The translations under genes and the position numbers were made by a program. From assembly GCA_018711775.1 (NCBI GenBank), contig DVHV01000059.1, positions 1-32,197 of the forward strand: a stretch of DNA of 32,197 nt, read 5' to 3'. Positions within the stretch are counted from its first letter, which is position 1. Every line of letters starts with the position of its first letter. Source of the DNA: Candidatus Onthocola stercoravium. Lineage in GTDB: Bacteria > Bacillota_I > Bacilli_A > RF39 > UBA660. Under the pieces are notes generated by a model that was not told the DNA's origin, made no database searches, and worked only from the letters and a program-made list of their open reading frames with translations. Of this stretch, positions 1 to 8,011 are shown one piece after another.

Positions 1-263
1 ATATTTTCGATGATTCATTCTCAGCTCTAGATTATAAAACCGACTTTACTTTAAGAAAAGAATTAAAAGAACATACCAAAGATGCTACAACGTTTATTGT
101 TGCGCAAAGAATTGGTACAATCATGAATGCTGATAAGATTATTGTTCTTGATCAAGGTTCATGTGTGGGAATGGGAACACATGAAGAGTTATTAAAAACT
201 TGTGATGTGTATAAAGAAATAGCCCTTTCCCAACTTAGTGAGGAGGAACTTAATAATGCCTAG
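1..263 (+). CDS. ABC exporter half, degenerate ATP site (3' end only)
   Basis: C-terminal end of an ABC-type nucleotide-binding domain, cut by the window edge; the frame starts at base 3 and stops at TAG 261-263. The visible part holds the end of Walker B and the D-loop (IFDDSFSALD) and the switch region (VAQRIGTI). The residue after the Walker B Asp is Asp instead of the catalytic Glu, and the H-loop His is Gln. Both changes are hallmarks of the degenerate subunit in heterodimeric exporters of the BmrC/TM287 kind (family knowledge). It overlaps the next gene by 8 bases, so the two halves are co-translated and surely form one transporter. The substrate cannot be told from sequence. The membrane domain lies outside the window. 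Confidence 0.9.
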   Translation, partial: IFDDSFSALDYKTDFTLRKELKEHTKDATTFIVAQRIGTIMNADKIIVLDQGSCVGMGTHEELLKTCDVYKEIALSQLSEEELNNA

Positions 264-2226
264 ACCAATGGGAGGAAAAGGTGGCCAATCTTTCGAACAA
301 GCTAAAGACTTCCGTGGGGCCATGAAAAAATTAGTACATTATTTAAATAGATTTCATAAATTGTTAGTTATAGCCTTTGTTCTTGCAGCAGTAAGTGCCG
401 TGCTTTCAATTATTGCTCCGGATCGACTAAGTGATATGACTGATCTTATTTCTGATGGTTTAGTTCCAAATATCAGTGAGTCTACTGTTACAGAAATAAT
501 GTCAGATCCAGACATATCTACTGAAGATAAAATGGAATTTGCTTCCATTATGAGTGGCATAACTGAGGATAGCACGTCAAGTGAAATATTCGCAGCAATC
601 GATGAAATGCCTGAAAGTATCCAAGAAATTGTTAAACCTCGTATGGATTTTGCTGCCATCAAATCAATTGCCGTATTCTTAGCAATTGTCTATGTTGCTA
701 GTGCTATATTTAGTTTCTTCCAACATTTCATTATGGCAACAGTATCCAACAATTTTGCTAAAGAACTTCGTAGCAAAATCATAACTAAGATTAATAAATT
801 ACCACTTAGATACTTTGACCGTAACTCAACTGGTGATATCTTATCACGTGTAACTAACGATGTTGATACAGTGGCCCAAACAATGTCTCAAAGTATTGGT
901 TCTCTAGTTGGAGCAATTACCTTAGTAATTGGTAGTGTCTTAATGATGTTTGTTACCAATTGGATTCTTGCCTTATGTGCAATTGTATCTAGTTTACTAG
1001 GTTTCTCAATTATGGCTATCATCTTGAAAAAATCTCAAAAATATTTCGTTGAACGTCAAGAAGAACTTGGTAATATGAATGGTCATATTGAAGAAATTTA
1101 CTCAGGTCATAATGTCGTAAAAGTTTACAATGGTAAAAGAGAATCAGATGAAAAATTTGATAAATTAAATGATAAAGTATTTAATGCTATTCGTAAGAGT
1201 CAATTCTTATCTGGTCTTATGCAACCTATAATGATGTTCATTGGTAACTTCAGTTATGTAGTTGTCTGTGTTGTTGGAGCAGTATTAGTAACAAATAATG
1301 TTATTTCATTCGGAGTAATCGTTGCTTTCATTGTATATGTTAGATTATTTACTAATCCATTATCACAAATTGCTCAAGCCATGACATCTTTGCAATCTGC
1401 AGCAGCAGCATCTGAAAGAATATTTGAATTCTTAGAAGAGCCAGAAATGAGTGACGAATCTAAATTAACTAAAGTTCTTAATAGAGAAGAAGTTAAAGGA
1501 AATGTTGAATTTGACCATGTTAAATTTGGTTATGATGAATCACGAATGATTATTAAAGACTTTTCTGCTAAAGTTAAACCAGGACAAAAGATTGCTATCG
1601 TTGGTCCAACTGGTGCTGGAAAAACAACCATGGTTAATCTTCTCATGAAATTCTATGAAATAAATTCTGGGGATATTAAAATCGATGGTGTATCAATTAA
1701 TGAACTAAAAAGAGAAAATATCCACGAGTTATTCACAATGGTTTTACAAGATACTTGGTTATTCGGTGGAACAATTAGAGAAAATATTGTTTATAATCAA
1801 GAAAATATATCTGATTACGAAATGAAGCAAGTTTGTAAAGTTGTTGGAGTAGACCATTTCATTAAATCTCTGCCAAATTCTTATGATACCTTAATTGAAG
1901 ACAATGATTCTATTTCTTCTGGTCAAAAACAACTTATCACAATTGCCCGTGGTATGCTTGATAAAGCTCCATTCTTAATTCTGGATGAAGCAACCAGTAA
2001 TGTCGATACTCGTACTGAAGAATTAGTTCAAAAGGCTATGGATAAACTTATGGAGGGTAAAACATCATTTATCATTGCCCACAGATTATCCACAATTAAA
2101 AATGCTGACTTAATTCTAGTCATGAATGAAGGAAACATTATTGAACAAGGTAACCACGAAGAACTTATGAAACAAAATGGATTCTATGCTAACCTTTATA
2201 ATTCCCAATTTGAAAAGGTTAGTTAA
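256..2226 (+). CDS. ABC exporter half, membrane domain plus ATPase
   Basis: Membrane-permease/ATPase fusion of 656 aa, partner of the preceding half. The start is ATG 256, behind AGGAGG at 241-246; a longer reading from GTG 238 would put the Shine-Dalgarno inside the gene. The N-terminal half has hydrophobic segments, with an unusually long hydrophilic acidic insert (about residues 60-135) between TM1 and TM2, predicted outside the cell. In the C-terminal ATPase, Walker A GPTGAGKTT begins at residue 450, Walker B is LILDE with catalytic Glu578, and H-loop His609 is intact. The signature motif is ISSGQ (about 553-557) instead of LSGGQ. In a heterodimer this weakened signature faces the degenerate Walker B of the partner, so one consensus and one silent site are expected. 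Multidrug or peptide export is likely; the substrate is unknown. Confidence 0.93.
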   Translation: MPRPMGGKGGQSFEQAKDFRGAMKKLVHYLNRFHKLLVIAFVLAAVSAVLSIIAPDRLSDMTDLISDGLVPNISESTVTEIMSDPDISTEDKMEFASIMSGITEDSTSSEIFAAIDEMPESIQEIVKPRMDFAAIKSIAVFLAIVYVASAIFSFFQHFIMATVSNNFAKELRSKIITKINKLPLRYFDRNSTGDILSRVTNDVDTVAQTMSQSIGSLVGAITLVIGSVLMMFVTNWILALCAIVSSLLGFSIMAIILKKSQKYFVERQEELGNMNGHIEEIYSGHNVVKVYNGKRESDEKFDKLNDKVFNAIRKSQFLSGLMQPIMMFIGNFSYVVVCVVGAVLVTNNVISFGVIVAFIVYVRLFTNPLSQIAQAMTSLQSAAAASERIFEFLEEPEMSDESKLTKVLNREEVKGNVEFDHVKFGYDESRMIIKDFSAKVKPGQKIAIVGPTGAGKTTMVNLLMKFYEINSGDIKIDGVSINELKRENIHELFTMVLQDTWLFGGTIRENIVYNQENISDYEMKQVCKVVGVDHFIKSLPNSYDTLIEDNDSISSGQKQLITIARGMLDKAPFLILDEATSNVDTRTEELVQKAMDKLMEGKTSFIIAHRLSTIKNADLILVMNEGNIIEQGNHEELMKQNGFYANLYNSQFEKVS

Positions 2227-2258
2227 GGAAGTGGACAAACATCGCTTCCTTTTTTTTA
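2225..2258 (+). terminator. Rho-independent terminator after ABC exporter
   Basis: AAGGAAGTG (2225-2233) pairs with CGCTTCCTT (2243-2251) with one G-U, followed by a run of eight T. It starts at the stop codon of the exporter gene and separates it from the holin gene. Confidence 0.85.
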
Positions 2259-2290
2259 TGCCACCATATTATATAGTGGAGGCGAATTTT

Positions 2291-2584
2291 ATGAATATAG
2301 AAATTATTATGAGTTTAGTAACAATTGTTGTAACTTTTATTTTAGGGCTAATCGCCAAAAAAGCAACTTGGATTTCCGATCATATAATACCTATTCAAAA
2401 TTTAATCATCGGTATAGTTGTTGCTGTTATATACTATTTTATGACTAAAGATGTTTCAGTTACTATTGCTATGTCTGGTATCATCGCCGGCGGAACTTAT
2501 GATATAGTTAAAAATTTAAAAGCTCTTACAGATAATACCCAAGATAGTGAAGAAGTTGTTGATAAAGATGGGAGTGTTGGCTAA
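2291..2584 (+). CDS. Holin-like small membrane protein
   Basis: 97-residue protein with two or three hydrophobic segments (about residues 5-20, 31-47 and 52-67) and a charged C-terminal tail. The layout, with an N-terminal TM, a central IP..NLIIGIV segment and an IAGGTYDIVKNLK end, resembles class V phage holins of the Hol44/Phage_holin_5_2 type (recognised by pattern, not searched). I chose ATG 2291 because GGAGG at 2278-2282 precedes it; the open frame upstream has no good start. The stop TAA overlaps the ATG of the endolysin-like gene by one base (TAATG), so the pair is translationally coupled, as in phage lysis cassettes. No other phage gene is nearby. The Shine-Dalgarno could pair with CCAC at 2261-2264, a possible mild translational brake. 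Confidence 0.72.
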   Translation: MNIEIIMSLVTIVVTFILGLIAKKATWISDHIIPIQNLIIGIVVAVIYYFMTKDVSVTIAMSGIIAGGTYDIVKNLKALTDNTQDSEEVVDKDGSVG

Positions 2585-3534
2585 TGAATTATTTAATTTA
2601 TCCAATTAAAATTATGAACATAACTCAAACATATAAAAATGATTTTTCTCATTCAAGACATACTGTTGGCACACCCAAAGACTATCCGATTGATGACAAC
2701 TGTGGAGCTACTGGACCAAATGGTTACTTTTATTGTCCTTGCGATGCCATGACTGTTAAAAAAATATATGGTATTGGCAGTAGTTCTTCTAATGTTTTAT
2801 GGCTTGAATCGACTACTCCTGTTATTACACCAACATTCACTGATTATGTCACCATTATGATAGGTCATATCGAAGACGCAGAACTAAATAAACTTAAAAT
2901 CGGTCAAACATTTACTAGGAAAGAACCAATTGCTATCGAAGGCAAAGATGGTTTTGCTACCGGAGAACACTTTCATATCGTTGTTGGCCGAGGAAAATTT
3001 AAAGGATCAGGCTGGGTAAAAAATACTAATGATATTTGGGTTATCAATACCACTGGTGGGTCAGTTAAGCCAGAAGATGCTTTTTTCATCGATAATACAT
3101 TTACTACGATTAAAAATAGTGCAGGTCTTAACTTCTTAGATTTATATATCCCTAATATTGAAGAAGATGATTATTACTATACAACTGCAGAATCCCTAAA
3201 TATTCGTTTAGGACCAGGAACAAATTATAATGCCATAAATACTCTTCCTAAAAATAGTCGCATTAAAGTTCGTGAATTTATTAATAACTGGGCTAGAATC
3301 ACAGATAAAGAATATGTTGCTAAAAATTATGTAACCAAAAAAGCACCTAGCAAATATTATGAAACTAAATCGACAACTGCAGATTTTCTCAATGTTCGTA
3401 GTAAACCTGCTGGAACCATCCTTAAAGTTAAAGCACCACTACCTAAAGGAACAACGGTGGCAGTAATGGAAGAAAAAAATGGTTGGACCAAAATTAATAC
3501 TAATCGTTGGGTATATTCTTCATATGTAAAGTAA
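2584..3534 (+). CDS. Endolysin-like M23 peptidase with two SH3b domains
   Basis: 316 aa, no signal peptide. The N-terminal domain (about 1-175) looks like an M23/lysostaphin-type zinc endopeptidase: the HxH motif is H129-F-H131 in GEHFHIVVG, with His95 (GHIED) before it and candidate first-motif residues around His26 and Asp33/Asp37. Two bacterial SH3 domains follow (about 203-250, SLNIRLGPGTNYNAI, and about 262-316, FLNVRSKPAG), which usually bind the cell wall. Role: cleavage of peptidoglycan peptide cross-links. Lack of a signal peptide and one-base coupling to a holin-like gene suggest release through the holin, as for phage endolysins. An alternative is a domesticated lysis or secretion aid. 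The family is common in gut Firmicutes genomes. Confidence 0.8.
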   Translation: MNYLIYPIKIMNITQTYKNDFSHSRHTVGTPKDYPIDDNCGATGPNGYFYCPCDAMTVKKIYGIGSSSSNVLWLESTTPVITPTFTDYVTIMIGHIEDAELNKLKIGQTFTRKEPIAIEGKDGFATGEHFHIVVGRGKFKGSGWVKNTNDIWVINTTGGSVKPEDAFFIDNTFTTIKNSAGLNFLDLYIPNIEEDDYYYTTAESLNIRLGPGTNYNAINTLPKNSRIKVREFINNWARITDKEYVAKNYVTKKAPSKYYETKSTTADFLNVRSKPAGTILKVKAPLPKGTTVAVMEEKNGWTKINTNRWVYSSYVK

Positions 3535-3582
3535 TATTGCTAAACTTAATAATTTATTATAAAATATAACTAGGTGATGAAC

Positions 3583-4032
3583 ATGGGAAATGTATACAAT
3601 TTAGCCTTAAATTTTAAAAGAAAGCATCCAGGAGGAATTGCCTGGCGTTTAAAAAAACATTGTGAAGTAGTAGAAAAGCATTTGAATCCTGGTGAAAAAG
3701 TTCTTTTTGCTTTTGCTGGACAAAAAAACACTAAATTTTATGAACCATTTTTTAGTTGTGTTGTGGTCCTTACTAACAAAAGAATTCTAATTGGGCAAAA
3801 AAGAGTAGTATGGGGTTATTTTTTAAGCTCTATTACTCCAGATTTATATAACGACTTACTTGTTTATCAAGGTCTTGTATGGGGTAAAGTTACTATAGAT
3901 ACTGCAAAAGAAAAGGTAGATATTTCTAATTTGCCAAAAACAGGTTTGGATGAAATTGAAACAAATATTTCAGAATTAATGATGAGTGAAAAACAAAAAT
4001 ATGCTCATCCAGAAACGGCTAACAAAGTATGA
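3583..4032 (+). CDS. PH-like domain protein (bacterial PH/YokE type)
   Basis: 149 aa, cytosolic, no signal peptide or clear TM segment. The segment LTNKRILIGQKRVVWGYF followed by the SSITPDLYNDL block is typical of small bacterial pleckstrin-homology-like proteins (bPH/SHOCT-associated group); the function of the family is poorly known. Start: ATG 3583 behind AGGTGA at 3572-3577. GTG 3574 and ATG 3577 in the same frame lie on or inside that Shine-Dalgarno. The TGA stop overlaps the next gene's ATG (ATGA, 4029-4032), so it is co-translated with the membrane-anchored protein. No terminator is seen between the endolysin-like gene and this one. Confidence 0.7.
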   Translation: MGNVYNLALNFKRKHPGGIAWRLKKHCEVVEKHLNPGEKVLFAFAGQKNTKFYEPFFSCVVVLTNKRILIGQKRVVWGYFLSSITPDLYNDLLVYQGLVWGKVTIDTAKEKVDISNLPKTGLDEIETNISELMMSEKQKYAHPETANKV

Positions 4033-5096
4033 AAAAACATGTAGTACTAGTAGTTGCTTTAATTGTTTTATTTAGTATTTTTATTTATTTTTACTTGCGT
4101 AAATCAAGTTATGAACTAGAATATAATATTGATGATTTAACCGTAACTGAAAGTTACAATAAGGATAAAAATGCTTACTATTTTAGCATTGATTATGATA
4201 ATAAAACTTACGAATTAATATCCTTAGATAAATATACTAACAAACGTAAATTAATTGATGATATTAAAGTAACCCAAAATGAGGATGAAACCTGTCTTGA
4301 GTTTACAACAACAGATGTCAATCTTTATAATATTTGTTCTGATAACGACAGTTACTACGTTGAAAATATCGACGATAAATCAACATTTACATCCAAAGAT
4401 TCTTATAAAAATATCAATATCGGAGCTTTAGATGATAAAACATATTTACTTTGGAATTATCATGATTTTATATATTTAAATAACGATTCTCGAGAAACTA
4501 TAAAATTATTTTCCAAAGATATTTATAATTTATCTTTAATCTATGCTTTTGAAAACTACTTATTAGTTCCTGATTATGAACAAGATTATATTTTTGATAA
4601 ATTATATGTTATTAACACAAATAATGCTAAAATATCTAATATCGATTTAAGATTTGAAGTTTACTTTAATAGTTACTTCCTTGGCAATGATAAAAATAAC
4701 GTTTATTTATATGATTTAAAAGAAAATCAAGAGTTTTATATTGACTTAGATAAAAAAGAAATATATAAAGCAAGTAGTGAAATCTTAGTTAATGGCGACT
4801 GGGAAAATGTAAGTAATCAAACTTTCCAAAAAGAAAAACCAACATTTAGTAAAGAAAAAAATTTAGATGTTGTTTTTGAAGATGATAAGCTTTATATGAA
4901 AGTTCCTGATGGAAAAACCAATGTTTTAATTACTAATCGTAATGTATCTGAATTAGTCAAAGTTGATGGTTTAAATATATATTATATTTCCGAAGATATA
5001 TTATATAAATATAATCCTTTTGATGGTGAACAGGCTTTGCTTAAATATTCTGAATGGAATTTTAATCATCAAAAAATGGTCTTTATATTTGATTAA
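4029..5096 (+). CDS. Membrane-anchored extracytoplasmic protein, function unknown
   Basis: 355 aa. One N-terminal hydrophobic segment (about residues 5-23, VVLVVALIVLFSIFIYF) with Lys residues before it predicts a type II signal anchor and an outside C-terminal body. The body is rich in Asp, Asn, Tyr and Lys and made of short alternating strands with recurrent YLYDL / YVINTNN / IYYISED motifs, which suggests a beta-propeller-like sensor or binding domain; this is inference from pattern. No catalytic motif was recognised. It is coupled by a 4-base overlap to the PH-like gene and followed, 43 bases later, by the LysM gene with its own Shine-Dalgarno. Confidence 0.6.
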   Translation: MKKHVVLVVALIVLFSIFIYFYLRKSSYELEYNIDDLTVTESYNKDKNAYYFSIDYDNKTYELISLDKYTNKRKLIDDIKVTQNEDETCLEFTTTDVNLYNICSDNDSYYVENIDDKSTFTSKDSYKNINIGALDDKTYLLWNYHDFIYLNNDSRETIKLFSKDIYNLSLIYAFENYLLVPDYEQDYIFDKLYVINTNNAKISNIDLRFEVYFNSYFLGNDKNNVYLYDLKENQEFYIDLDKKEIYKASSEILVNGDWENVSNQTFQKEKPTFSKEKNLDVVFEDDKLYMKVPDGKTNVLITNRNVSELVKVDGLNIYYISEDILYKYNPFDGEQALLKYSEWNFNHQKMVFIFD

Positions 5097-5139
5097 CCAA
5101 AATATATAAAATTCATATTTTATTATTAGGAGTGATAAA

Positions 5140-5589
5140 ATGTTTGATAAATATACGATAAAACCTAATGATAATTTGAAAGCCATTGCAAGTAAGTTTA
5201 ATACTAAACCAGAAGTATTAATGGATATAAATAATATTTATTTTCCTGATGAACTAAGAGTAGGTATGGAAATAATAGTACCTAAAAACAAAGAACAATA
5301 TTTCTCTGTTTATACGATTGAAGCAGGGGATTCTCTTTATAAAATTGCTCAAAAATATAATATAAATCCTACATTACTTGCTAGTTTAAATGGTTTAGAT
5401 ATGGATGATTATATTTATCCAAATCAACAAATACTTATTCCTAAGAGTGGATATAGCTATTATATAACTGCTGAAGGCGATACACTAGATACAGTAGCAA
5501 ATATGTTTAAAATATCTAAGATGGATCTCTTAAATCAAAATGAAACAATTTATCTATTAAAAGATCAAGTATTAGTTACTAAAAGATAA
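5140..5589 (+). CDS. Triple LysM-domain protein
   Basis: 149 aa made almost entirely of three LysM modules (about residues 3-50, 55-102 and 106-148), each with the YTI..GD.L..IA..F/Y pattern and an Asn-containing end (ININNIY, ASLNGL, LNQNETI). LysM binds GlcNAc-containing glycans, mainly peptidoglycan. There is no signal peptide, so the protein may be inside the cell (spore-coat or cortex-type LysM proteins such as SafA lack one) or leave by lysis or the nearby holin. The third module lacks the usual final IPxP part. The Shine-Dalgarno TTAGGAGTG precedes ATG 5140. It probably belongs to the cell-wall themed cluster that starts at 2291. Confidence 0.8.
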   Translation: MFDKYTIKPNDNLKAIASKFNTKPEVLMDINNIYFPDELRVGMEIIVPKNKEQYFSVYTIEAGDSLYKIAQKYNINPTLLASLNGLDMDDYIYPNQQILIPKSGYSYYITAEGDTLDTVANMFKISKMDLLNQNETIYLLKDQVLVTKR

Positions 5590-5617
5590 AAATATGGTCT
5601 ATGCATCATATTTTTTT
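5589..5617 (+). terminator. Terminator after LysM gene
   Basis: AAAATATG (5589-5596) pairs perfectly with CATATTTT (5607-5614), followed by more T. It overlaps the stop codon of the LysM gene. Confidence 0.7.
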
Positions 5618-5624
5618 CTTATAA

Positions 5625-5768
5625 AAAATAGCATACTTTTTTGAAAAAAATAAGAAATTGCATACAAGTTGGGAATGCCCAAAGTATGGTTCGTTATATA
5701 ATCGAGATATTAATGCTAGTGAAAATATAATGTTTGAGGGTTTAAAAATTTCCTTAAATAGTTTATAA
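5625..5768 (+). pseudogene. tnpB: Decayed C-terminal fragment of IS605-type TnpB
   Basis: An open stretch of about 47 codons ending at TAA 5766-5768 and starting after an in-frame TAA at 5622. From about 5670 it reads WECPKYGSLYNRDINASENI, then FEGLKI, which matches the C-terminal zinc-ribbon and RDxNASxNI block that ends IS200/IS605 TnpB (OrfB) proteins. The second Cys of the CPxC pair has become Tyr and the usual HDRD is YNRD, so the zinc site is broken. There is no start codon or RuvC catalytic region: only the last tenth of the gene remains. This is a transposon scar between the LysM gene and the next membrane-protein gene. Confidence 0.8.
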
Positions 5769-5873
5769 TTAAGTTAACCAAACAGAAATAGTAGATGATA
5801 TTCATTCTAAATTGATTTGCAAGTCCTAGCAGAGTGAATAAAAATTCTACTTTCTTGTATAAGGAAAAGGGTG
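5769..5873 (+). repeat. Possible IS605 right-end / omega-RNA relic
   Basis: The stretch behind the tnpB fragment holds a near-palindrome (TTCATTCT ... AGAGTGAA with one wobble) and a GTGAATAAAAATTC segment followed by a CTTTCTT-GTAT-AAGGAAAAG stem-loop. The order resembles the right-end RNA scaffold of IS605 elements (GTGAAG-AG-AAT-stem). The match is loose. The end of the relic supplies the Shine-Dalgarno of the gene at 5881. Confidence 0.35.
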
Positions 5874-5880
5874 CGATAGT

Positions 5881-7485
5881 ATGATTTTTAAAAAGCCATA
5901 TGGTTTCTTAATTAAACACTTTAGAATTATTCATATTATTATAACTTTACTTACCATTTATATTGCGTTTAATACTAGGAACATCCTCTCATTTTTTCGT
6001 CGTTTTATAAGTAATGGCTATTCAATTACTGTTGTTGATAATATGGCAGCGCAATATATTAATTGGACACTTTATATTGCAATCTTTTTAGCCTTAGCGA
6101 GCTTAATAATAGTATTTATTTTGTTGCGAATGAAGAAGAAGCCTAACAAAATGTATTTAGCAACAATAATTTATTATGTAATTTTGTTTATTGCCATTAT
6201 AATTGCAGCATATTTAATTAATGGTTTAAGTGATGGTTTGTGGTCAGCATCCTCAGCTAGAACATATCGAGATATAGCACAGTTAATATACTATCCTCAA
6301 TTTTTCTTTATAATAGTTATGGCATTAAGATCATTAGGTTTTAATGTTAAACAATTTGATTTTCAAAACGATTTAAAAGAATTAGAAATTACAGAAGCTG
6401 ATTCAGAAGAAGTTGAATTAAATATAAACTTTGAAACTTATAAAGCAGAAAGGTTTATTCGTCGTTTTATTCGAGAATTTTATTATTATTACTTAGAAAA
6501 TAAAATAATAGTTAATATCATCTTTGGTGTAGTTGTAATTATAACAGTATTTCTAGCAGTAAAAAGTTATGAAAAAATTAAATACACTTATGATGAAGGA
6601 GAAAATTTTTATTACAATGGTTTTAGTATAAATGTAAAAGATAGTATTTTAACTAATGTTGATGAAAATGGCGATGTAATAGTTGATGGAAAATATTATT
6701 TAATATTAAAATTAGAAATAACAAATAATGGTATAAATAATGCTTATTTAAATTATGATAATTTAAAAATATACTTTGGAAATGATTATATAAATCCTTC
6801 TCTTGATATTGGGAACCATTTTATCGATTATGGTGATCCGTTTATGAATGATAGATTTGACCCAGGAGAAACATATACGTATATTGTTCCATACATTTTA
6901 AATAAAAACCAAGTATCAAACAATTATCGTTTAACAATTTATACTGGTCCAGCTCAAAAATCACGAAGTTTTTTAGCGGTAACTATAAACGTTAACCTTA
7001 AGCCTTCAAAATTTATGGATCAAGAAGTTGTAAGAGAAGCAAAGGTAAACGAAAATGTCTCATTTTCAAGTACATTTTTAAATCAAACATCAATTAATAT
7101 TCCTACTGCAGAAATATCCGGTAGATATGAATATCAATATGAAAGTTGCTATCGTGATAACTGCCGAAATTATACTGGTTTAGTTTTAGCTGGATCAGGT
7201 ACACAGTCTAACAGAACGTTAGTTATATTAGATTATGATTTTATAATGGATACGACAACAGATGCTTATAGCAACATTAAAACAATATCCGACTTTGCAA
7301 ATGCTTTTATGACTGTTGAATATGTTAAATTAAATAATACTTATGAACAGTCTTTTAGAAATGTAACACCATCAAGAGTTAAGGATAAGTTGATTTTAGA
7401 AACAACCAATGAAATCGAAACTGCTCAAGAAGTAAACTTATTAATAACAATTCGTAATAGATGTTATAAAATAAGAATAAAATAA
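5881..7485 (+). CDS. Multi-pass membrane protein with C-terminal Ig-like domain
   Basis: 534 aa. About four N-terminal TM segments: residues 14-32, 60-80, 96-115 and 138-150. A loop with an acidic stretch (ITEADSEEVEL) follows, then a fifth strong TM (about 210-227, IIFGVVVIITVFLAV), then a large outside domain. Residues about 240-385 (GFSINVKDSIL..., YYLILKLEITNNG, FDPGETYTYIVPYIL) resemble the DUF4352/telokin-like fold of lipoproteins, recognised by pattern only. A second beta-rich region holds a CYRDNC Cys pair. The Shine-Dalgarno (AAGGGTG) lies just inside the tnpB relic. Transcription stops at a perfect palindrome over the stop codon. Function unknown; a surface assembly or sensing role is guesswork. 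Confidence 0.65.
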   Translation: MIFKKPYGFLIKHFRIIHIIITLLTIYIAFNTRNILSFFRRFISNGYSITVVDNMAAQYINWTLYIAIFLALASLIIVFILLRMKKKPNKMYLATIIYYVILFIAIIIAAYLINGLSDGLWSASSARTYRDIAQLIYYPQFFFIIVMALRSLGFNVKQFDFQNDLKELEITEADSEEVELNINFETYKAERFIRRFIREFYYYYLENKIIVNIIFGVVVIITVFLAVKSYEKIKYTYDEGENFYYNGFSINVKDSILTNVDENGDVIVDGKYYLILKLEITNNGINNAYLNYDNLKIYFGNDYINPSLDIGNHFIDYGDPFMNDRFDPGETYTYIVPYILNKNQVSNNYRLTIYTGPAQKSRSFLAVTINVNLKPSKFMDQEVVREAKVNENVSFSSTFLNQTSINIPTAEISGRYEYQYESCYRDNCRNYTGLVLAGSGTQSNRTLVILDYDFIMDTTTDAYSNIKTISDFANAFMTVEYVKLNNTYEQSFRNVTPSRVKDKLILETTNEIETAQEVNLLITIRNRCYKIRIK

Positions 7486-7505
7486 AAATCCCAATTGGGA
7501 TTTTT
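7484..7505 (+). terminator. Perfect palindromic terminator
   Basis: AAAAATCCC-AATT-GGGATTTTT, a 22-base perfect palindrome overlapping the stop codon of the membrane-protein gene. The following 190 bases are very AT-rich and I see nothing in them before the tRNA promoter. Confidence 0.7.
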
Positions 7506-7689
7506 AATTATGGAATTTCATTGTTTACTATAATTCATTTATCAACTAAGAAGGAATAAATTTTGCTTATTTAAAATTATAAAAAACATTTATACTAATT
7601 GAACGAATAAGAATACTAAACTTGTTTGATTTTGTTCAAAAATATCATAATTATCTTCTTTTTATCATAAATTTTAATATAAATGATTT

Positions 7690-7725
7690 ACACTAATTGA
7701 CAAAAATAAAACATTAGTGTAGAAT
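7690..7725 (+). promoter_or_regulatory. tRNA-Cys promoter with overlapping inverted repeat
   Basis: TTGACA (7697-7702), 17-base spacer, TAGAAT (7720-7725). A perfect 8-base inverted repeat, ACACTAAT (7690-7697) and ATTAGTGT (7713-7720), brackets the -35 and the spacer and touches the first base of the -10. It could be an operator, or chance in AT-rich DNA. The predicted start lies about 30 bases before the tRNA. Confidence 0.72.
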
Positions 7726-7762
7726 TATATATACGTGAATTAATTATTATTCAATTATATAT

Positions 7763-7837
7763 GGAACCGTAGCCAAGTGGCTAAGGCGTAGGTCTGCAAC
7801 ACCTTGATCGCCGGTTCAAATCCGGCCGGTTCCTCCA
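7763..7837 (+). tRNA. tRNA-Cys (GCA)
   Basis: Full cloverleaf: acceptor GGAACCG/CGGTTCC, D stem GCC/GGC, anticodon stem AGGT/ACCT with a T-T mismatch at the 27-43 pair, loop CTGCAAC with anticodon GCA, and T stem GCCGG/CCGGC with loop TTCAAAT. Discriminator base T73, the known identity element of tRNA-Cys, and an encoded CCA end. It is transcribed alone, between its own promoter and a terminator. Confidence 0.95.
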
Positions 7838-7848
7838 ATTTAAACAGA

Positions 7849-7876
7849 AAAAGAGTCAATTTGTTGGCTCTTTTAT
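7849..7876 (+). terminator. Terminator after tRNA-Cys
   Basis: AAAGAGTCAA (7850-7859), loop TTTG, TTGGCTCTTT (7864-7873) with one G-T pair, then T-rich. A ten-pair stem 12 bases after the tRNA. Confidence 0.88.
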
Positions 7877-8011
7877 TATGTTAAAAATTCCAAAATCACT
7901 TAAATTGTTCATATATAGATGCTATTTATATTCATCACTTGCATAAAAAGTAAATAAACTAAATGATATAAAAAGAATTGTTAGTAACATTATTATTTTA
8001 ATAAGCATTTA

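Noticed and set aside
238..255. GTG 238 as start of the second ABC gene
   Set aside because: The following AGGAGG is the ribosome binding site for ATG 256.
4029..5096. Lipoprotein signal on the membrane-anchored protein
   Set aside because: There is no Cys after the hydrophobic segment, so a signal anchor is more likely than a lipobox.
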